Shown here: positions 36,198 through 44,680 of the stretch, piece by piece | How the letters are laid out: each line of letters begins with the position of its first letter | How positions within the stretch are numbered: the first letter of the stretch is position 1 | NCBI RefSeq assembly: GCF_020103725.1 | Contig: NZ_JAHXBG010000042.1 | Span: 1 to 64,000, forward strand | Origin: Hyalangium gracile | Lineage (GTDB): Bacteria; Myxococcota; Myxococcia; Myxococcales; Myxococcaceae | DNA: 64,000 nucleotides | Direction of reading: 5' to 3' | The notes under the pieces: model-generated | The model's database searches: none | The model's input: the letters and a program-made list of their open reading frames with translations, nothing else | What the model was told of the DNA's origin: nothing | Made by a program: the position numbers and the translations under genes

Positions 36198-37418
36198 ATG
36201 AAAGCCGTCGTTTTTCATGGAATCGGAGACATCCGGCTCGATGACGTCGAGGAGCCGAGGATCGAGAAGCCCACGGACGCCATCGTGCGCCTGAACGCCA
36301 GCGCCATCTGTGGCACGGACCTGCACATGGTGCGCGGGACGATGCCGGGGATGCGCCCCGGAACCATCCTCGGCCACGAGGGCGTGGGCTTCATCGAGGA
36401 GCTGGGCGAGGACGTGCGCAACTTCAACGTGGGCGACCGCGTCGTCATCTGCTCCACCATCGCCTGCGGCAGCTGCGTGTACTGCCGCGCGGGCTACTAC
36501 TCCCAATGCAACGAGGCCAACCCCAACGGGCCACTGGCGGGCACGGCCTTCTTCGGCGGGCCGGAGATGACCGGGCCCTTCCACGGCATGCAGGCCGAGA
36601 AGGTGCGCGTGCCGTTCGCGCACGTGGGCATGGTGCGGGTGCCGGAGGGCATCACGGACGAGCAGGCCATCCTCGTCTCGGACATCTTCCCCACCGGCTA
36701 CTTCGGCGCGGAGCTGGCGGAGATCAAACCCGGGGACACCGTGGCGGTATTCGGCGCGGGCCCCGTGGGGCAGTTCGCCATCGTGAGCGCCAAGCTGCTG
36801 GGCGCCGGGCGGGTGTTCGCCATCGACTGCCATGAGGACCGGCTGGACATGGCCCGCGCCCAGGGCGCCGAGATCATCAACTTCGATCAGGAGGATCCGG
36901 TGGAGACGCTGCGCCGGCTCACCAACGGCATCGGCGTGGACCGGGCCATCGACGCGGTGGGCGTGGACTCCATGCACGCGCACCACGGGCCGGCGGCGAA
37001 GGCGGCCAAGAAGGAGGCCGCCGAGTTCAAGCGCGAGCTGAAGGAGGTGGCGCCCAAGACGAACCCGGACGGCGGCAACTGGGTGCCCGGGGATGCGCCG
37101 GCGCAGGCGCTCATGTGGGCGGTGCAAGCCCTGGCCAAGGCGGGCACGCTGTCCATCATCGGCGTCTACCCGCAGACGGCGCGCACCTTCCCCATCGGCG
37201 AGGCGATGAACAAGAACCTCACGCTGAAGATGGGCAACTGCGACCACCGCAAGTACATCCCCAAGCTGCTGGAGCTGGTGCGCACCGGCGTGGTGGACCC
37301 CACCGCCATCCTCTCGCGCGTGGAGTCGATGACGAGCGCCATCGACGCCTACCGCAACTTCGACCTGCGCAAGCCGGGCTGGCTCAAGGTGGAGCTCGAG
37401 CCGCCCATGCTCACCTGA
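36198..37418 (+). CDS. zinc-dependent alcohol/formaldehyde dehydrogenase-like protein
   Basis: 406-residue medium-chain dehydrogenase, longer than usual, resembling glutathione-independent formaldehyde dehydrogenases and related zinc alcohol dehydrogenases. Catalytic zinc: CGTDLH and GHEGVG; structural zinc: CGSCVYCRAGYYSQC; Rossmann motif GAGPVGQFA followed by IDCHEDRL (Asp favours NAD). An insertion (about residues 255-300, MHAHHGPAAKAAKKEAAEFKRELK) is Lys/Ala-rich and matches this subfamily. The ATG follows GGAAGGAG. It is 146 bases downstream of ppx and probably has its own promoter. A hairpin terminator follows. Confidence 0.87.
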   Translation: MKAVVFHGIGDIRLDDVEEPRIEKPTDAIVRLNASAICGTDLHMVRGTMPGMRPGTILGHEGVGFIEELGEDVRNFNVGDRVVICSTIACGSCVYCRAGYYSQCNEANPNGPLAGTAFFGGPEMTGPFHGMQAEKVRVPFAHVGMVRVPEGITDEQAILVSDIFPTGYFGAELAEIKPGDTVAVFGAGPVGQFAIVSAKLLGAGRVFAIDCHEDRLDMARAQGAEIINFDQEDPVETLRRLTNGIGVDRAIDAVGVDSMHAHHGPAAKAAKKEAAEFKRELKEVAPKTNPDGGNWVPGDAPAQALMWAVQALAKAGTLSIIGVYPQTARTFPIGEAMNKNLTLKMGNCDHRKYIPKLLELVRTGVVDPTAILSRVESMTSAIDAYRNFDLRKPGWLKVELEPPMLT

Positions 37419-37464
37419 GCCCTGGCGCCGGGCCACCAGGCCTGGACTTCAGGCCCCGGACATG

Positions 37465-37502
37465 GAGGAACCCGGCAACCCAGGGGGGATTGCCGGGTCC
37501 TC
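37465..37502 (+). terminator. hairpin terminator after the zinc dehydrogenase
   Basis: GAGGAACCCGGCAA pairs with TTGCCGGGTCCTC around an 11-base loop, leaving a single bulged base. The stem begins 46 bases after the stop codon and lies between two convergent genes. No long T-run follows in either direction, so termination strength is uncertain. Confidence 0.6.
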
Positions 37503-37580
37503 GTTGTGGCTCGGGCGGCTGGGGGTGGGGCCCGCCCGAGCAACAGCTCGTCCAGGGCTCGCGCCAGGCGAGCGACCTGA

Positions 37581-40500
37581 CTACCAGTTCGGGGCGTTCA
37601 CCGTGTAGCCGGCGGCCGCGCCGTTATCGACGACGTTGCGGTCACCCTGGTCGTGCGGCACCGCGAACTTGCAGGTGGCCGTCTGCACCGCGCCGGAGCT
37701 GTCCGTCACCTTGAAGCGGATGCCGTACACGCGGCCGTTGCCCTTGCCCTGGCGCTCCGCGCGGAGCTTGAAGCTGCTGGGGCCGGTGATGACGATGTCG
37801 TCGTCCGTGTTGCCGTCACCGTTGCCGGTCGCATCCTCCACCTCGTCGCTGTAGATGGAGAGGATGGTGCCCATCTCGTTGATGTCCGCGTCGTCGCCGT
37901 GGCAGCCGCCGCCCGAGCCGCACGAGCTGGTCACCGAGGCGCAGTGGGAGAGGCGGAAGGACTGGTAGCTGTGGTTCGGCGGCCAGATCTGCTGCACCGG
38001 CTTCACGTTGATCTCCGTGTCGCAGGCCTCCTCCACCTTCACGAAGCGCGTCACCGTGGAGCTCAGGCCCGCGCCGTCCGTCACCGTGTAGCGCAGCGTG
38101 TAGGTACCCACCACCGAGCTGTTCACGGAGCCCGTCTTCACGATGGCGCTCGTGAGGTTGCCGGAGCAGCTGTCCGCCGCCGTGGCGCCCGGATCCGTGA
38201 AGGGGGTGCCGCGGTCGATCGTCATGTTCGCCGAGCCCACCAGGGTGATGACGGGGGCCTTGGTGTCCGTCACGTTCACCGTGCGCAGCAGCGTGGCCGT
38301 GTTGCCGGAGGCGTCCGCCACGCTGTAGGTCTTCCGGTAGGTGCCGCGAGCCGCCGTGTTCACCGTGCCGCTGATGGCCACCTTGGCGCTCAGGTTGCCG
38401 GCGCACACGTCCGTGGCCGTCGCACCGGCCTCCGTGTACTGGCCCACGCCGCACTCCAGCGTCAGCGTGGAGGCGCCGTTGAGGGCGAGGCTCGGGGCCA
38501 GGGTGTCCGCCACCTGCACCGTGCGCACCGCCGAGGTGCTCAGGCCCGCCGCGTCCGCCACCCGGTAGCTCACCGCGTAGCTGCCCACCACCGCCGTGTT
38601 CACCGCGCCGCTGGTGGTGATGGCCGACGTCAGGTTGCCGGCGCACGCATCCACCGCCGTGGCGCCGGGGTTGGTGAAGCTGTCCACGCCGCACTCCAGC
38701 TTCATCGTCGCGGAGCCCACCAGGGCCAGCGTCGGGGCCAGCGTGTCGTTCACGCTCACCGTGCGCACCGCCGAGGCCGCGTTGCCAGCGGCGTCCGCCA
38801 CGCTGTAGGTCTTCTGGTAGGAGCCGCGGGCCGCCGTGTTCACCGTGCCGCTGATGGCCACCTTGGCGCTCAGGTCCCCGGCGCACACGTCCGTGGCCGT
38901 CACACCGGCCTCCGTGTACTGGCCCACGCCGCACTCCAGGGCCAGCGAGCTGGCGCCCTTCAGCGAGATGCTCGGGGCCAGGGTGTCCTCCACCTGCACC
39001 GTGCGCACCGCCGAGGCGCTCAGGTTGGCCGCGTCCTTCACCTCGTAGCGGACCGGGTAGCTGCCCACCGCCGCCGTGTTCACCGCGCCGCTGATGGCCA
39101 CCTTGGCGCTCAGGTCACCCGAGCACGCGTCGGAGGCCGTGGCGCCGGGGTTGGTGAAGCTGTCCCGGCCGCACTCCAGCTTCATCGTCTGCGCGCCCAG
39201 CAGCGAGATGCTGGGGGCCAGGGTGTCGTTCACGCTCACCGCGCGCACCGCCGAGGCCGTGTTGCCAGCGGCATCCGCCACGCTGTAGGTCACCGCGTAG
39301 GAGCCGCGGGCCGCCGGATCCACCGAGCCGCTGATGGCCACCTTGGCGCTCAGGTCCCCGGCGCACGTGTCCGTGGCCGTGGCGCCCTCCTCCTTGTACT
39401 GGCCCACGCCGCACTCCAGCGCCACCGAGCCCGCGCCCTCGAGCGCCAGGCTCGGAGCCAGCGTGTCCACCATCTTCACCGTGGTGGAGCACGACGCCTC
39501 GTTCTCGCCGTCGCTCGCCGTCCACGTCACCTGGCGCTCGGCGCCCAGCGCGAAGCCCTCGCCCGCCATGGCGTGCTTCAGGGTCGGCGCCGTGCAGTTG
39601 TCCTGCGCCTCGGCCGGGGTCAGCTGCGCGCTGCCGACGCCGCACTCGAAGGTGCTCGCCTCCGGGCAGGAGATGGTCGGGGCGATGTCATCCACCACCG
39701 TGACGGAGCTCGAGCACGAGGCCGACAGCCCCTTGGTGTCCGTGCACGTCAGCGACACCGTCGTCAGGCCCGCCTCGAAGGTCGTCACGCTCTGCTCGCA
39801 GCCCACCAGGTTCCCATCCGGATCGCTCGAGCCGTTGTTGATGGAGGCGCCCACGCCACCGCAGGTGGGGCCCGCGCTCAGCGTCACGTTGCGGCACAGG
39901 GCCAGGGGCGGGCGGTTGGACGGGGGCGGCGCGGGCAGGACGCGGCAGGACCGGGGGCAGGCGCTCACGCTGGTGCCGTTGCGCCAGCCCTCGTCGCAGT
40001 CCTCGCCCTCGTCCAGCACGCCGTTGCCGCACCAGTTGAACTGGCACGTGGCCGAGCACGACTGGTTCGCCAGGCCGTTGCTCTCGTTGCCGTGGTCGCA
40101 CGCCTCGCCGATGTCCTGGTCGTAGTTGCCGCAGCCCTGCAGCACCGCGCCGCGGGCCAGGATGTAGGGAGCCCCGAAGGCGCCGTCGTAGAACTCCCTC
40201 ACGCCCGGGCTCGCCCCACGCGCGCCGGTCGGGTAGGTCGCGATGGACCACGGGGCGAAGTCCGCCGCCGGGAAGCTGTCGAACTGCGCGTTCACCGAGC
40301 ACGGCCAGTTGGACATCGTCTCGTCCTGGAGCGCGCTGAGGTCCGGATCATCCGAGACGATGTGCACCGTGTCGTGGCAGGCGCCGCTCTGCACGGCGAA
40401 GTCGCCGAACGGCTCCAGCAGCTCCACGTGCGTGTTCGGAGCGGCGTCCTGGTAGTAGCAGCTCAGGGAGATGTAGAGGCCCGTCATGCCGGACAGGCTG

Positions 40501-40952
40501 GAGGCGAACCGGACCGCCCTCTGCGTCACCAGCTCCGGGGCGCCGTTGGCCACCGGAGCCGTGCCCGCGATGAAGACGTTGCCGTTGACGGCCCGGCCCC
40601 ACACGTGGCGGTTGGCCACCGCGGCCGACACCGCATCCAGGTTGGCGCACGAGGCGTCACCCAGGATGATGACCCGGTACGTGGCGAAGTCCGCGGCGGA
40701 CATCGTCCCCCACTCGGCATCGTCCACCACCTTCACCTGCATGCCGAACTGCTGGGCCGCCTGCGCCTCGACGCTGTTCTCCCCGCCCGTGACGGTGCGC
40801 GCCAGGATGAGCGCCTTGTGCTGCGAGATGGCGTCCTGACGGGAGCCCAGGGTGCTCTCCGGCTGGGACGCGGGGGTGTCTTCCTGCCCACATGCAGCGG
40901 CGGTCAGGCCGACCATCAGCAGCGACGCTCTCCACAGATTTGCGCGGTTCAT
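37581..40952 (-). CDS. large lipoprotein with ThuA-like N-domain, Cys-rich repeat and six Ig-like (DUF5011) repeats
   Basis: 1123 residues; lipobox AAAC after a 20-residue signal. About 45-250 is an alpha/beta domain (HKALILARTVTGG, YRVIILGDASC) reminiscent of class I amidotransferase/ThuA folds but without a catalytic Cys-His pair that I can identify. About 285-335 is a Myxococcus-type cysteine-rich repeat (CGNGVLDEGEDCDEGW). HYR-like domains follow (about 345-490), then six 80-residue DUF5011-type units (about 494-974), each opening with DTLAPS or similar. Units alternate between two subtypes (ECGVGQY and ECGxDSF). The last 150 residues contain NVKPVQQIWPPNHSYQSF and seven cysteines. Probably a cell-surface structural or binding protein. 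Confidence 0.85.
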   Translation of the reverse strand: MNRANLWRASLLMVGLTAAACGQEDTPASQPESTLGSRQDAISQHKALILARTVTGGENSVEAQAAQQFGMQVKVVDDAEWGTMSAADFATYRVIILGDASCANLDAVSAAVANRHVWGRAVNGNVFIAGTAPVANGAPELVTQRAVRFASSLSGMTGLYISLSCYYQDAAPNTHVELLEPFGDFAVQSGACHDTVHIVSDDPDLSALQDETMSNWPCSVNAQFDSFPAADFAPWSIATYPTGARGASPGVREFYDGAFGAPYILARGAVLQGCGNYDQDIGEACDHGNESNGLANQSCSATCQFNWCGNGVLDEGEDCDEGWRNGTSVSACPRSCRVLPAPPPSNRPPLALCRNVTLSAGPTCGGVGASINNGSSDPDGNLVGCEQSVTTFEAGLTTVSLTCTDTKGLSASCSSSVTVVDDIAPTISCPEASTFECGVGSAQLTPAEAQDNCTAPTLKHAMAGEGFALGAERQVTWTASDGENEASCSTTVKMVDTLAPSLALEGAGSVALECGVGQYKEEGATATDTCAGDLSAKVAISGSVDPAARGSYAVTYSVADAAGNTASAVRAVSVNDTLAPSISLLGAQTMKLECGRDSFTNPGATASDACSGDLSAKVAISGAVNTAAVGSYPVRYEVKDAANLSASAVRTVQVEDTLAPSISLKGASSLALECGVGQYTEAGVTATDVCAGDLSAKVAISGTVNTAARGSYQKTYSVADAAGNAASAVRTVSVNDTLAPTLALVGSATMKLECGVDSFTNPGATAVDACAGNLTSAITTSGAVNTAVVGSYAVSYRVADAAGLSTSAVRTVQVADTLAPSLALNGASTLTLECGVGQYTEAGATATDVCAGNLSAKVAISGTVNTAARGTYRKTYSVADASGNTATLLRTVNVTDTKAPVITLVGSANMTIDRGTPFTDPGATAADSCSGNLTSAIVKTGSVNSSVVGTYTLRYTVTDGAGLSSTVTRFVKVEEACDTEINVKPVQQIWPPNHSYQSFRLSHCASVTSSCGSGGGCHGDDADINEMGTILSIYSDEVEDATGNGDGNTDDDIVITGPSSFKLRAERQGKGNGRVYGIRFKVTDSSGAVQTATCKFAVPHDQGDRNVVDNGAAAGYTVNAPNW

Positions 40953-41193
40953 TGCGACACTCCGGGCTGATGTAGGCAGCGGGAGGAGGGGGGAGAATTC
41001 CAGCTGCCCGGGAAATTTCCTCTATTTATGAAGTAAACGAGAATTCCCGTCAAGCGCCGCTGAACTTTTACAGTAGGGCAACCCTAGAACTCGGGGGTTC
41101 CAGGCCGCTCGCCTCCTCCCCACGGAGTGATTTCAAGGGGTTGGCTCTCCGAACTGGCCGGCTAGGGGGCTCCCCGAAGCTGGAATTCCAGCC
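40953..41193. promoter_or_regulatory. leader of the repeat lipoprotein gene, with palindromes
   Basis: This gap between two genes on the minus strand is richer in A+T than its surroundings. It holds the 10-base palindrome GGAAATTTCC at 41011-41020 and the 14-base palindrome GCTGGAATTCCAGC at 41179-41192, the latter just behind the QueA-like gene's stop. The first is placed like an upstream promoter element of the lipoprotein gene, the second like a transcript-end hairpin. Confidence 0.4.
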
Positions 41194-42219
41194 TCAGGGA
41201 CTGAGGATGAGCGACGAATCCCCGAATTCGTGCCCCAGGTATCCGAGTTTTTCCGCAATCTGCGAGGCCTCGCGGAGCAGTGGGAGCGGAGCGAAGGCCT
41301 GGAGGAGCATGTAGTGGCTGGTCGTGGGGTCATGTACGCCGGTGAGCAACCCGTTCACCACACGCGGCACGAAGCCCGGGCCCATGAGCAGGTCCGTCAC
41401 GCCCTCGCCGGGGGTGAGGGTACCGCCGGACTGGAGCGCACGTCCCTCGAGCGCGCGCACCACCGTGGTGCCCACGGCCACCACCCGGCCTCCCGCGGCG
41501 CGCGTGGCGTGGAGGGCCTCCACCGTGGAGGCGGGGATGTCGAAGCGCTCCGGGCGAGGCAGCGCGGCGTCGAGCGCGGCATCACCGGTGGAGGACAGCC
41601 CGGCGGCGTGGGTGAGCGAGGCGAAGCGCACACCTCGGCGTCGGAGCTCGAGGAGCACCGCCCACGTCAGGGGCAGGCCCGCGGAGGGCGCCTCGGCGGC
41701 CCAGGGTCTCGCCGAGTACACGGTCTGGATGTGCCAGAGCTCGAGCGGGCCCGAGAGGTACGAGTACTGGACGGGTCGGCCGGAGCGGTACAGTCCGGCC
41801 CACAGCGCGGCGCCCTGGGCGTCGAAGGCCACGCGGAGCAGTCGCGGAGACGGCGGCAGCACCTCCACCACCCGCGCCGTGAGCGAGCCGAGCAGCAGCC
41901 GCGCGCCTTCCTTCGGCGAGGGCGGAGCGGGCCGATCCTCGGTGCGCATCCGCCAGTCCCCCGCGCCGAAGAGGACCGCGGTCCAGGTGCCCTGCTCCTC
42001 CCGGGCGAGCAGCCGCAGCTCGATGGGCGCGCCCTCCTCCGTGCGGCCTTGCAGGGAGCCCGGGAGCGTGGCCGCGTCGTTCACGACGAGCAGATCCCCT
42101 TCGCGCAGCAGCTCCGGGAGGTGCTCCACCCGCCGGTCCGAGATGCGGCCAGTGCTCGGGGCGATGTGCAGCAGCCTGCCTGTCTCGGGGTGCTCACGGG
42201 GCCAGCGTGCGGCGTTCAT
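41194..42219 (-). CDS. divergent QueA-like S-adenosylmethionine:tRNA ribosyltransferase-isomerase
   Basis: 341-residue member of the QueA family, which transfers ribosyl from SAM to preQ1-modified tRNA. Recognisable parts are LREGDLLVVNDAATLPGSL, IQTVYSARPWAAEAPSAGLP, GGRVVAVGTTVVRALEG and GLLTGVHDPTTSHYMLLQAF. The invariant APTAGLHFT motif of true QueA reads APSAGLPLT, so the histidine is lost, and the C-terminal SSLLML motif is changed. It may be a diverged paralogue with another substrate. The ATG overlaps the SDR stop by four bases (ATGA), so both are translated together; this is unusual company for queA. Confidence 0.75.
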   Translation of the reverse strand: MNAARWPREHPETGRLLHIAPSTGRISDRRVEHLPELLREGDLLVVNDAATLPGSLQGRTEEGAPIELRLLAREEQGTWTAVLFGAGDWRMRTEDRPAPPSPKEGARLLLGSLTARVVEVLPPSPRLLRVAFDAQGAALWAGLYRSGRPVQYSYLSGPLELWHIQTVYSARPWAAEAPSAGLPLTWAVLLELRRRGVRFASLTHAAGLSSTGDAALDAALPRPERFDIPASTVEALHATRAAGGRVVAVGTTVVRALEGRALQSGGTLTPGEGVTDLLMGPGFVPRVVNGLLTGVHDPTTSHYMLLQAFAPLPLLREASQIAEKLGYLGHEFGDSSLILSP

Positions 42220-42941
42220 GCGGCCTCCAGTCGCGCGGCTTCGAGGCGGCTGCCCGAGGGCACCCCCTCCGCGCGCTCCAGCAGGGTGACGATACGAGCG
42301 GCCACGGCCTCCGGGCGCAGGAGCGTGGCGGGGTCCGCGTCCGGCATGGCGTCGCTGTGCATCTTCGTGTCCATCTCACCGGGGTCGACGTTGAAGAAGC
42401 GCACGCCAGTGCCCTCCAGCTCCGCGGCCCAGATGCGGCCCAGGTGCTCCAGCGCCACCTTGGACACGCTGTAGGCGCCCCAGCGCGGGTAGGCGGACAC
42501 GGCCGCGTCCGAGGTGAGGTGCACCACCACGCCGCCGCCGCGCATCGCCATGGCGCCGGCCACGGCCTTGGTGAGCCGGAAGGGCCCCACCAGGTTCACC
42601 TCCAGCACGCGAGCGAGGTCCTCGCACGCGGTGTCGAGCAGCAGGGGCAGCGGCGTGGGGCCCAGAATGCTGGCGTTGTGCACCAGCACGTCGATGGGAC
42701 CCACCAGCGCGGACGCCGCGCCGGCCAGCGGGTAGATGGCCTCCTTGTCCCCCACGTCATACGCGAGCGCATGCGCCACATGCCCCTGGGCGCGCAGGGC
42801 CGCCGCCACGGCCTCCATCTCCTGGGCGTTGCGCGAAACGCCCACCACCCGAGCGCCCTTGCGGGCCAGGTCCTTCATGAGCGCCTCGCCCAGTCCGCGG
42901 CTTGCGCCCGTCACCAGTACCGCCTTGCCTTCGAGCTTCAT
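42216..42941 (-). CDS. SDR-family oxidoreductase
   Basis: 241-residue short-chain dehydrogenase with cofactor motif TGASRGLGEA, VHNASILG, catalytic Ser in HLTSDAAV and YSVSK (Tyr/Lys). The Arg after the Gly motif and SRN suggest NADP preference. ATG behind GGAGGAG. It overlaps the QueA-like gene by four bases. Upstream lies a 12-base palindrome at 43001-43012 shared with the divergent thioredoxin-domain gene. Substrate unknown. Confidence 0.85.
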   Translation of the reverse strand: MKLEGKAVLVTGASRGLGEALMKDLARKGARVVGVSRNAQEMEAVAAALRAQGHVAHALAYDVGDKEAIYPLAGAASALVGPIDVLVHNASILGPTPLPLLLDTACEDLARVLEVNLVGPFRLTKAVAGAMAMRGGGVVVHLTSDAAVSAYPRWGAYSVSKVALEHLGRIWAAELEGTGVRFFNVDPGEMDTKMHSDAMPDADPATLLRPEAVAARIVTLLERAEGVPSGSRLEAARLEAA

Positions 42942-43000
42942 CGTGTCTCCTCCTGTGCCTCAAGGAGTACACGGCCCTGGCCAGCCCATTGGCCTGGATG

Positions 43001-43012
43001 CCAATGCATTGG
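43001..43012. promoter_or_regulatory. 12-base palindrome between divergent genes, possible operator
   Basis: CCAATGCATTGG is perfectly self-complementary, and an extra CATTGG half-site occurs 20 bases to its left (42987-42992), about two helical turns. It sits 60 bases upstream of the SDR start and close to the start of the thioredoxin-domain gene, a natural place for a regulator. No regulator gene is adjacent. Confidence 0.45.
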
Positions 43013-43119
43013 CGGAATGTTCTTCCGTGAGCGCGAGGACAGAGCGGGCAGGGGAACGGCCGCTCTCGTCGGGCCCCCTGCCTCGAAGGTGCCTCCTGGC
43101 TGTTAAGCTCCGCCCTGAC

Positions 43120-44679
43120 TTGTCACTCGCTCGCCTGCTCGCACTGACCGCTGCCCTCCTGGCCTCCCAGGCCTTCGCGGAGCGTGCTCCGCCCTTCGAC
43201 GTGACGGACCTGGAGGGCCGCCGCTACACGCTGGGCGCCCTGTCGGGGAAGATCGTCGTCCTGAACTTCTGGTTCAAGGACTGCCCGCCCTGCCGTCACG
43301 AGCGCAGGGCGCTCAACCGCGTCGTCGCCCGCTACCAGTCCAACCCGGGCGTGGTGTTCCTGGCGCCCGCGCTCGACAAGGCGGACGAGCTGCGGCCGTT
43401 CCTGAGCAGGTACCCGCTCCACTATGCCGTCATCCCCGAGGCCGAGGAGCTGGCGGAGACATACGGCGTCTCGGGCTTCCCGACGCACGTCGTCATCGGG
43501 CGTGACGGGAACATCGTCGAGCGGTGGACGAGCGCCACCGATGCGTTCCTCCGCCTCACCGAGGCCATCGACTCGCAGCTCGAGCCGCCCCAGGCCAGGA
43601 AGGCCCGTGCGCCCACCATCGTCCTGCCTGCCCAGGGCAGTCCGGTATGGGAGTCTCCCCTCCTCGTCAGTCCCGAGCGACCCGTTCGGGGCGGGACGGT
43701 GAAGCTCTACTACGCGCCAGCGTCCCTGCAGCACCCCGCCGAGGCCCTGGTCGCGTGGGACGTGCACGGAGATGGCTCCTTCACCCAGGGCGTGGCGCCC
43801 ATGCGCCCGCGAGGCGTGCTGCTCTCCTACGAGCTGAAGCTCCCCGAGGATGCGACGCTCGTGCACCTGCGCGTGCTCTCGCGTGGGGACAGGCGGTTCA
43901 TCGAGCACACGCTGCCCATCTCCGACGCGCAGGGCCGGCCCGTGCGCAACGCCTTCGTCGACGTGGGCGCCTGTGGCATCCCTCTTCCCATCGAGCGTGA
44001 GCTCGAGCACCACCCTCACAGCCCCTTTGCCCTCCTGGCCCGGCTCGAGGAGCGGCTGGGCCCACCCGCCCATGCCTCGGAGCTGGCTCCCGGGGAGCTG
44101 CGCGAGCTGCTGAAGACCGCCGAGGGCACGGCGCTGGAGCTGCTCGCCATCACCGTGGATGCGCTGCTGCTGGCGCGGGACTTCAAGAACGTGACGCAGG
44201 TGCTCGACCACATGGTGCGACTCGAGCCCGGCGCCTTCCTCACCCGCCGGGCGTTGTCCCGACTGCTGACACAGCCCTATGGGGACGTCTCGCGGCAGTG
44301 GCCTCCCACGCTCCTGCCCTGGGCCTGGCAGGTGCTCGCCGAGCGGGATGATGTCTGGAGCCGCCTCGCCGCGAGCCAGAGCTCCGCCTCGGTGACGGAC
44401 ACCCTCATCGCGGAGCGGATCTGCTCCACCTGGAGGGCCGCCGAGCCCGACAACCCGCTCGCCCATGACTGCCTGGCTCGAGTCCTGGAGCAGCAGGGCC
44501 GCCTTCCAGAAGCGCTCGCCGCGAGCCGCGCCTCGCTCGAGGCCGCGAGCACCGGCAAGCTGCCCCTCTACCACCCTGGAGGCTGGAGCCAGGCGGCCAG
44601 GGCCCAGGAGGAGCTCTGGGCACGCCATGCCGAGCTCTCGCTGGAGAGCAGGGAGCTGGCTGGCGCGCCGGAGCCCTGA
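43120..44679 (+). CDS. exported thioredoxin-domain (TlpA-like) protein with long C-terminal extension
   Basis: About 519 residues. A signal peptide (ARLLALTAALLASQAFA) is followed by a TlpA/AhpC-TSA-like thioredoxin domain (about 20-165) with LNFWFKDCPPCRHER, i.e. a CPPC active site, and the cis-Pro segment SGFPTHVVIG. The remaining 350 residues are a beta-rich region then a helical region with TPR-like character near the end (ARVLEQQGRLPEALAASRASLE). I recognise no family for that part. Start is uncertain: TTG at 43120 gives a normal signal peptide, while a GTG at 43027 would add 31 residues before it. Likely a periplasmic thiol-disulfide protein. It ends one base from the convergent protease gene. 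Confidence 0.75.
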   Translation: MSLARLLALTAALLASQAFAERAPPFDVTDLEGRRYTLGALSGKIVVLNFWFKDCPPCRHERRALNRVVARYQSNPGVVFLAPALDKADELRPFLSRYPLHYAVIPEAEELAETYGVSGFPTHVVIGRDGNIVERWTSATDAFLRLTEAIDSQLEPPQARKARAPTIVLPAQGSPVWESPLLVSPERPVRGGTVKLYYAPASLQHPAEALVAWDVHGDGSFTQGVAPMRPRGVLLSYELKLPEDATLVHLRVLSRGDRRFIEHTLPISDAQGRPVRNAFVDVGACGIPLPIERELEHHPHSPFALLARLEERLGPPAHASELAPGELRELLKTAEGTALELLAITVDALLLARDFKNVTQVLDHMVRLEPGAFLTRRALSRLLTQPYGDVSRQWPPTLLPWAWQVLAERDDVWSRLAASQSSASVTDTLIAERICSTWRAAEPDNPLAHDCLARVLEQQGRLPEALAASRASLEAASTGKLPLYHPGGWSQAARAQEELWARHAELSLESRELAGAPEP

Positions 44680-44680
44680 A

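Noticed and set aside
37653-40970. A 1105-codon plus-strand frame opposite the DUF5011 lipoprotein
   Set aside because: Its periodic His/Arg/Val translation mirrors the 240-base repeats of the real gene and has no independent feature.
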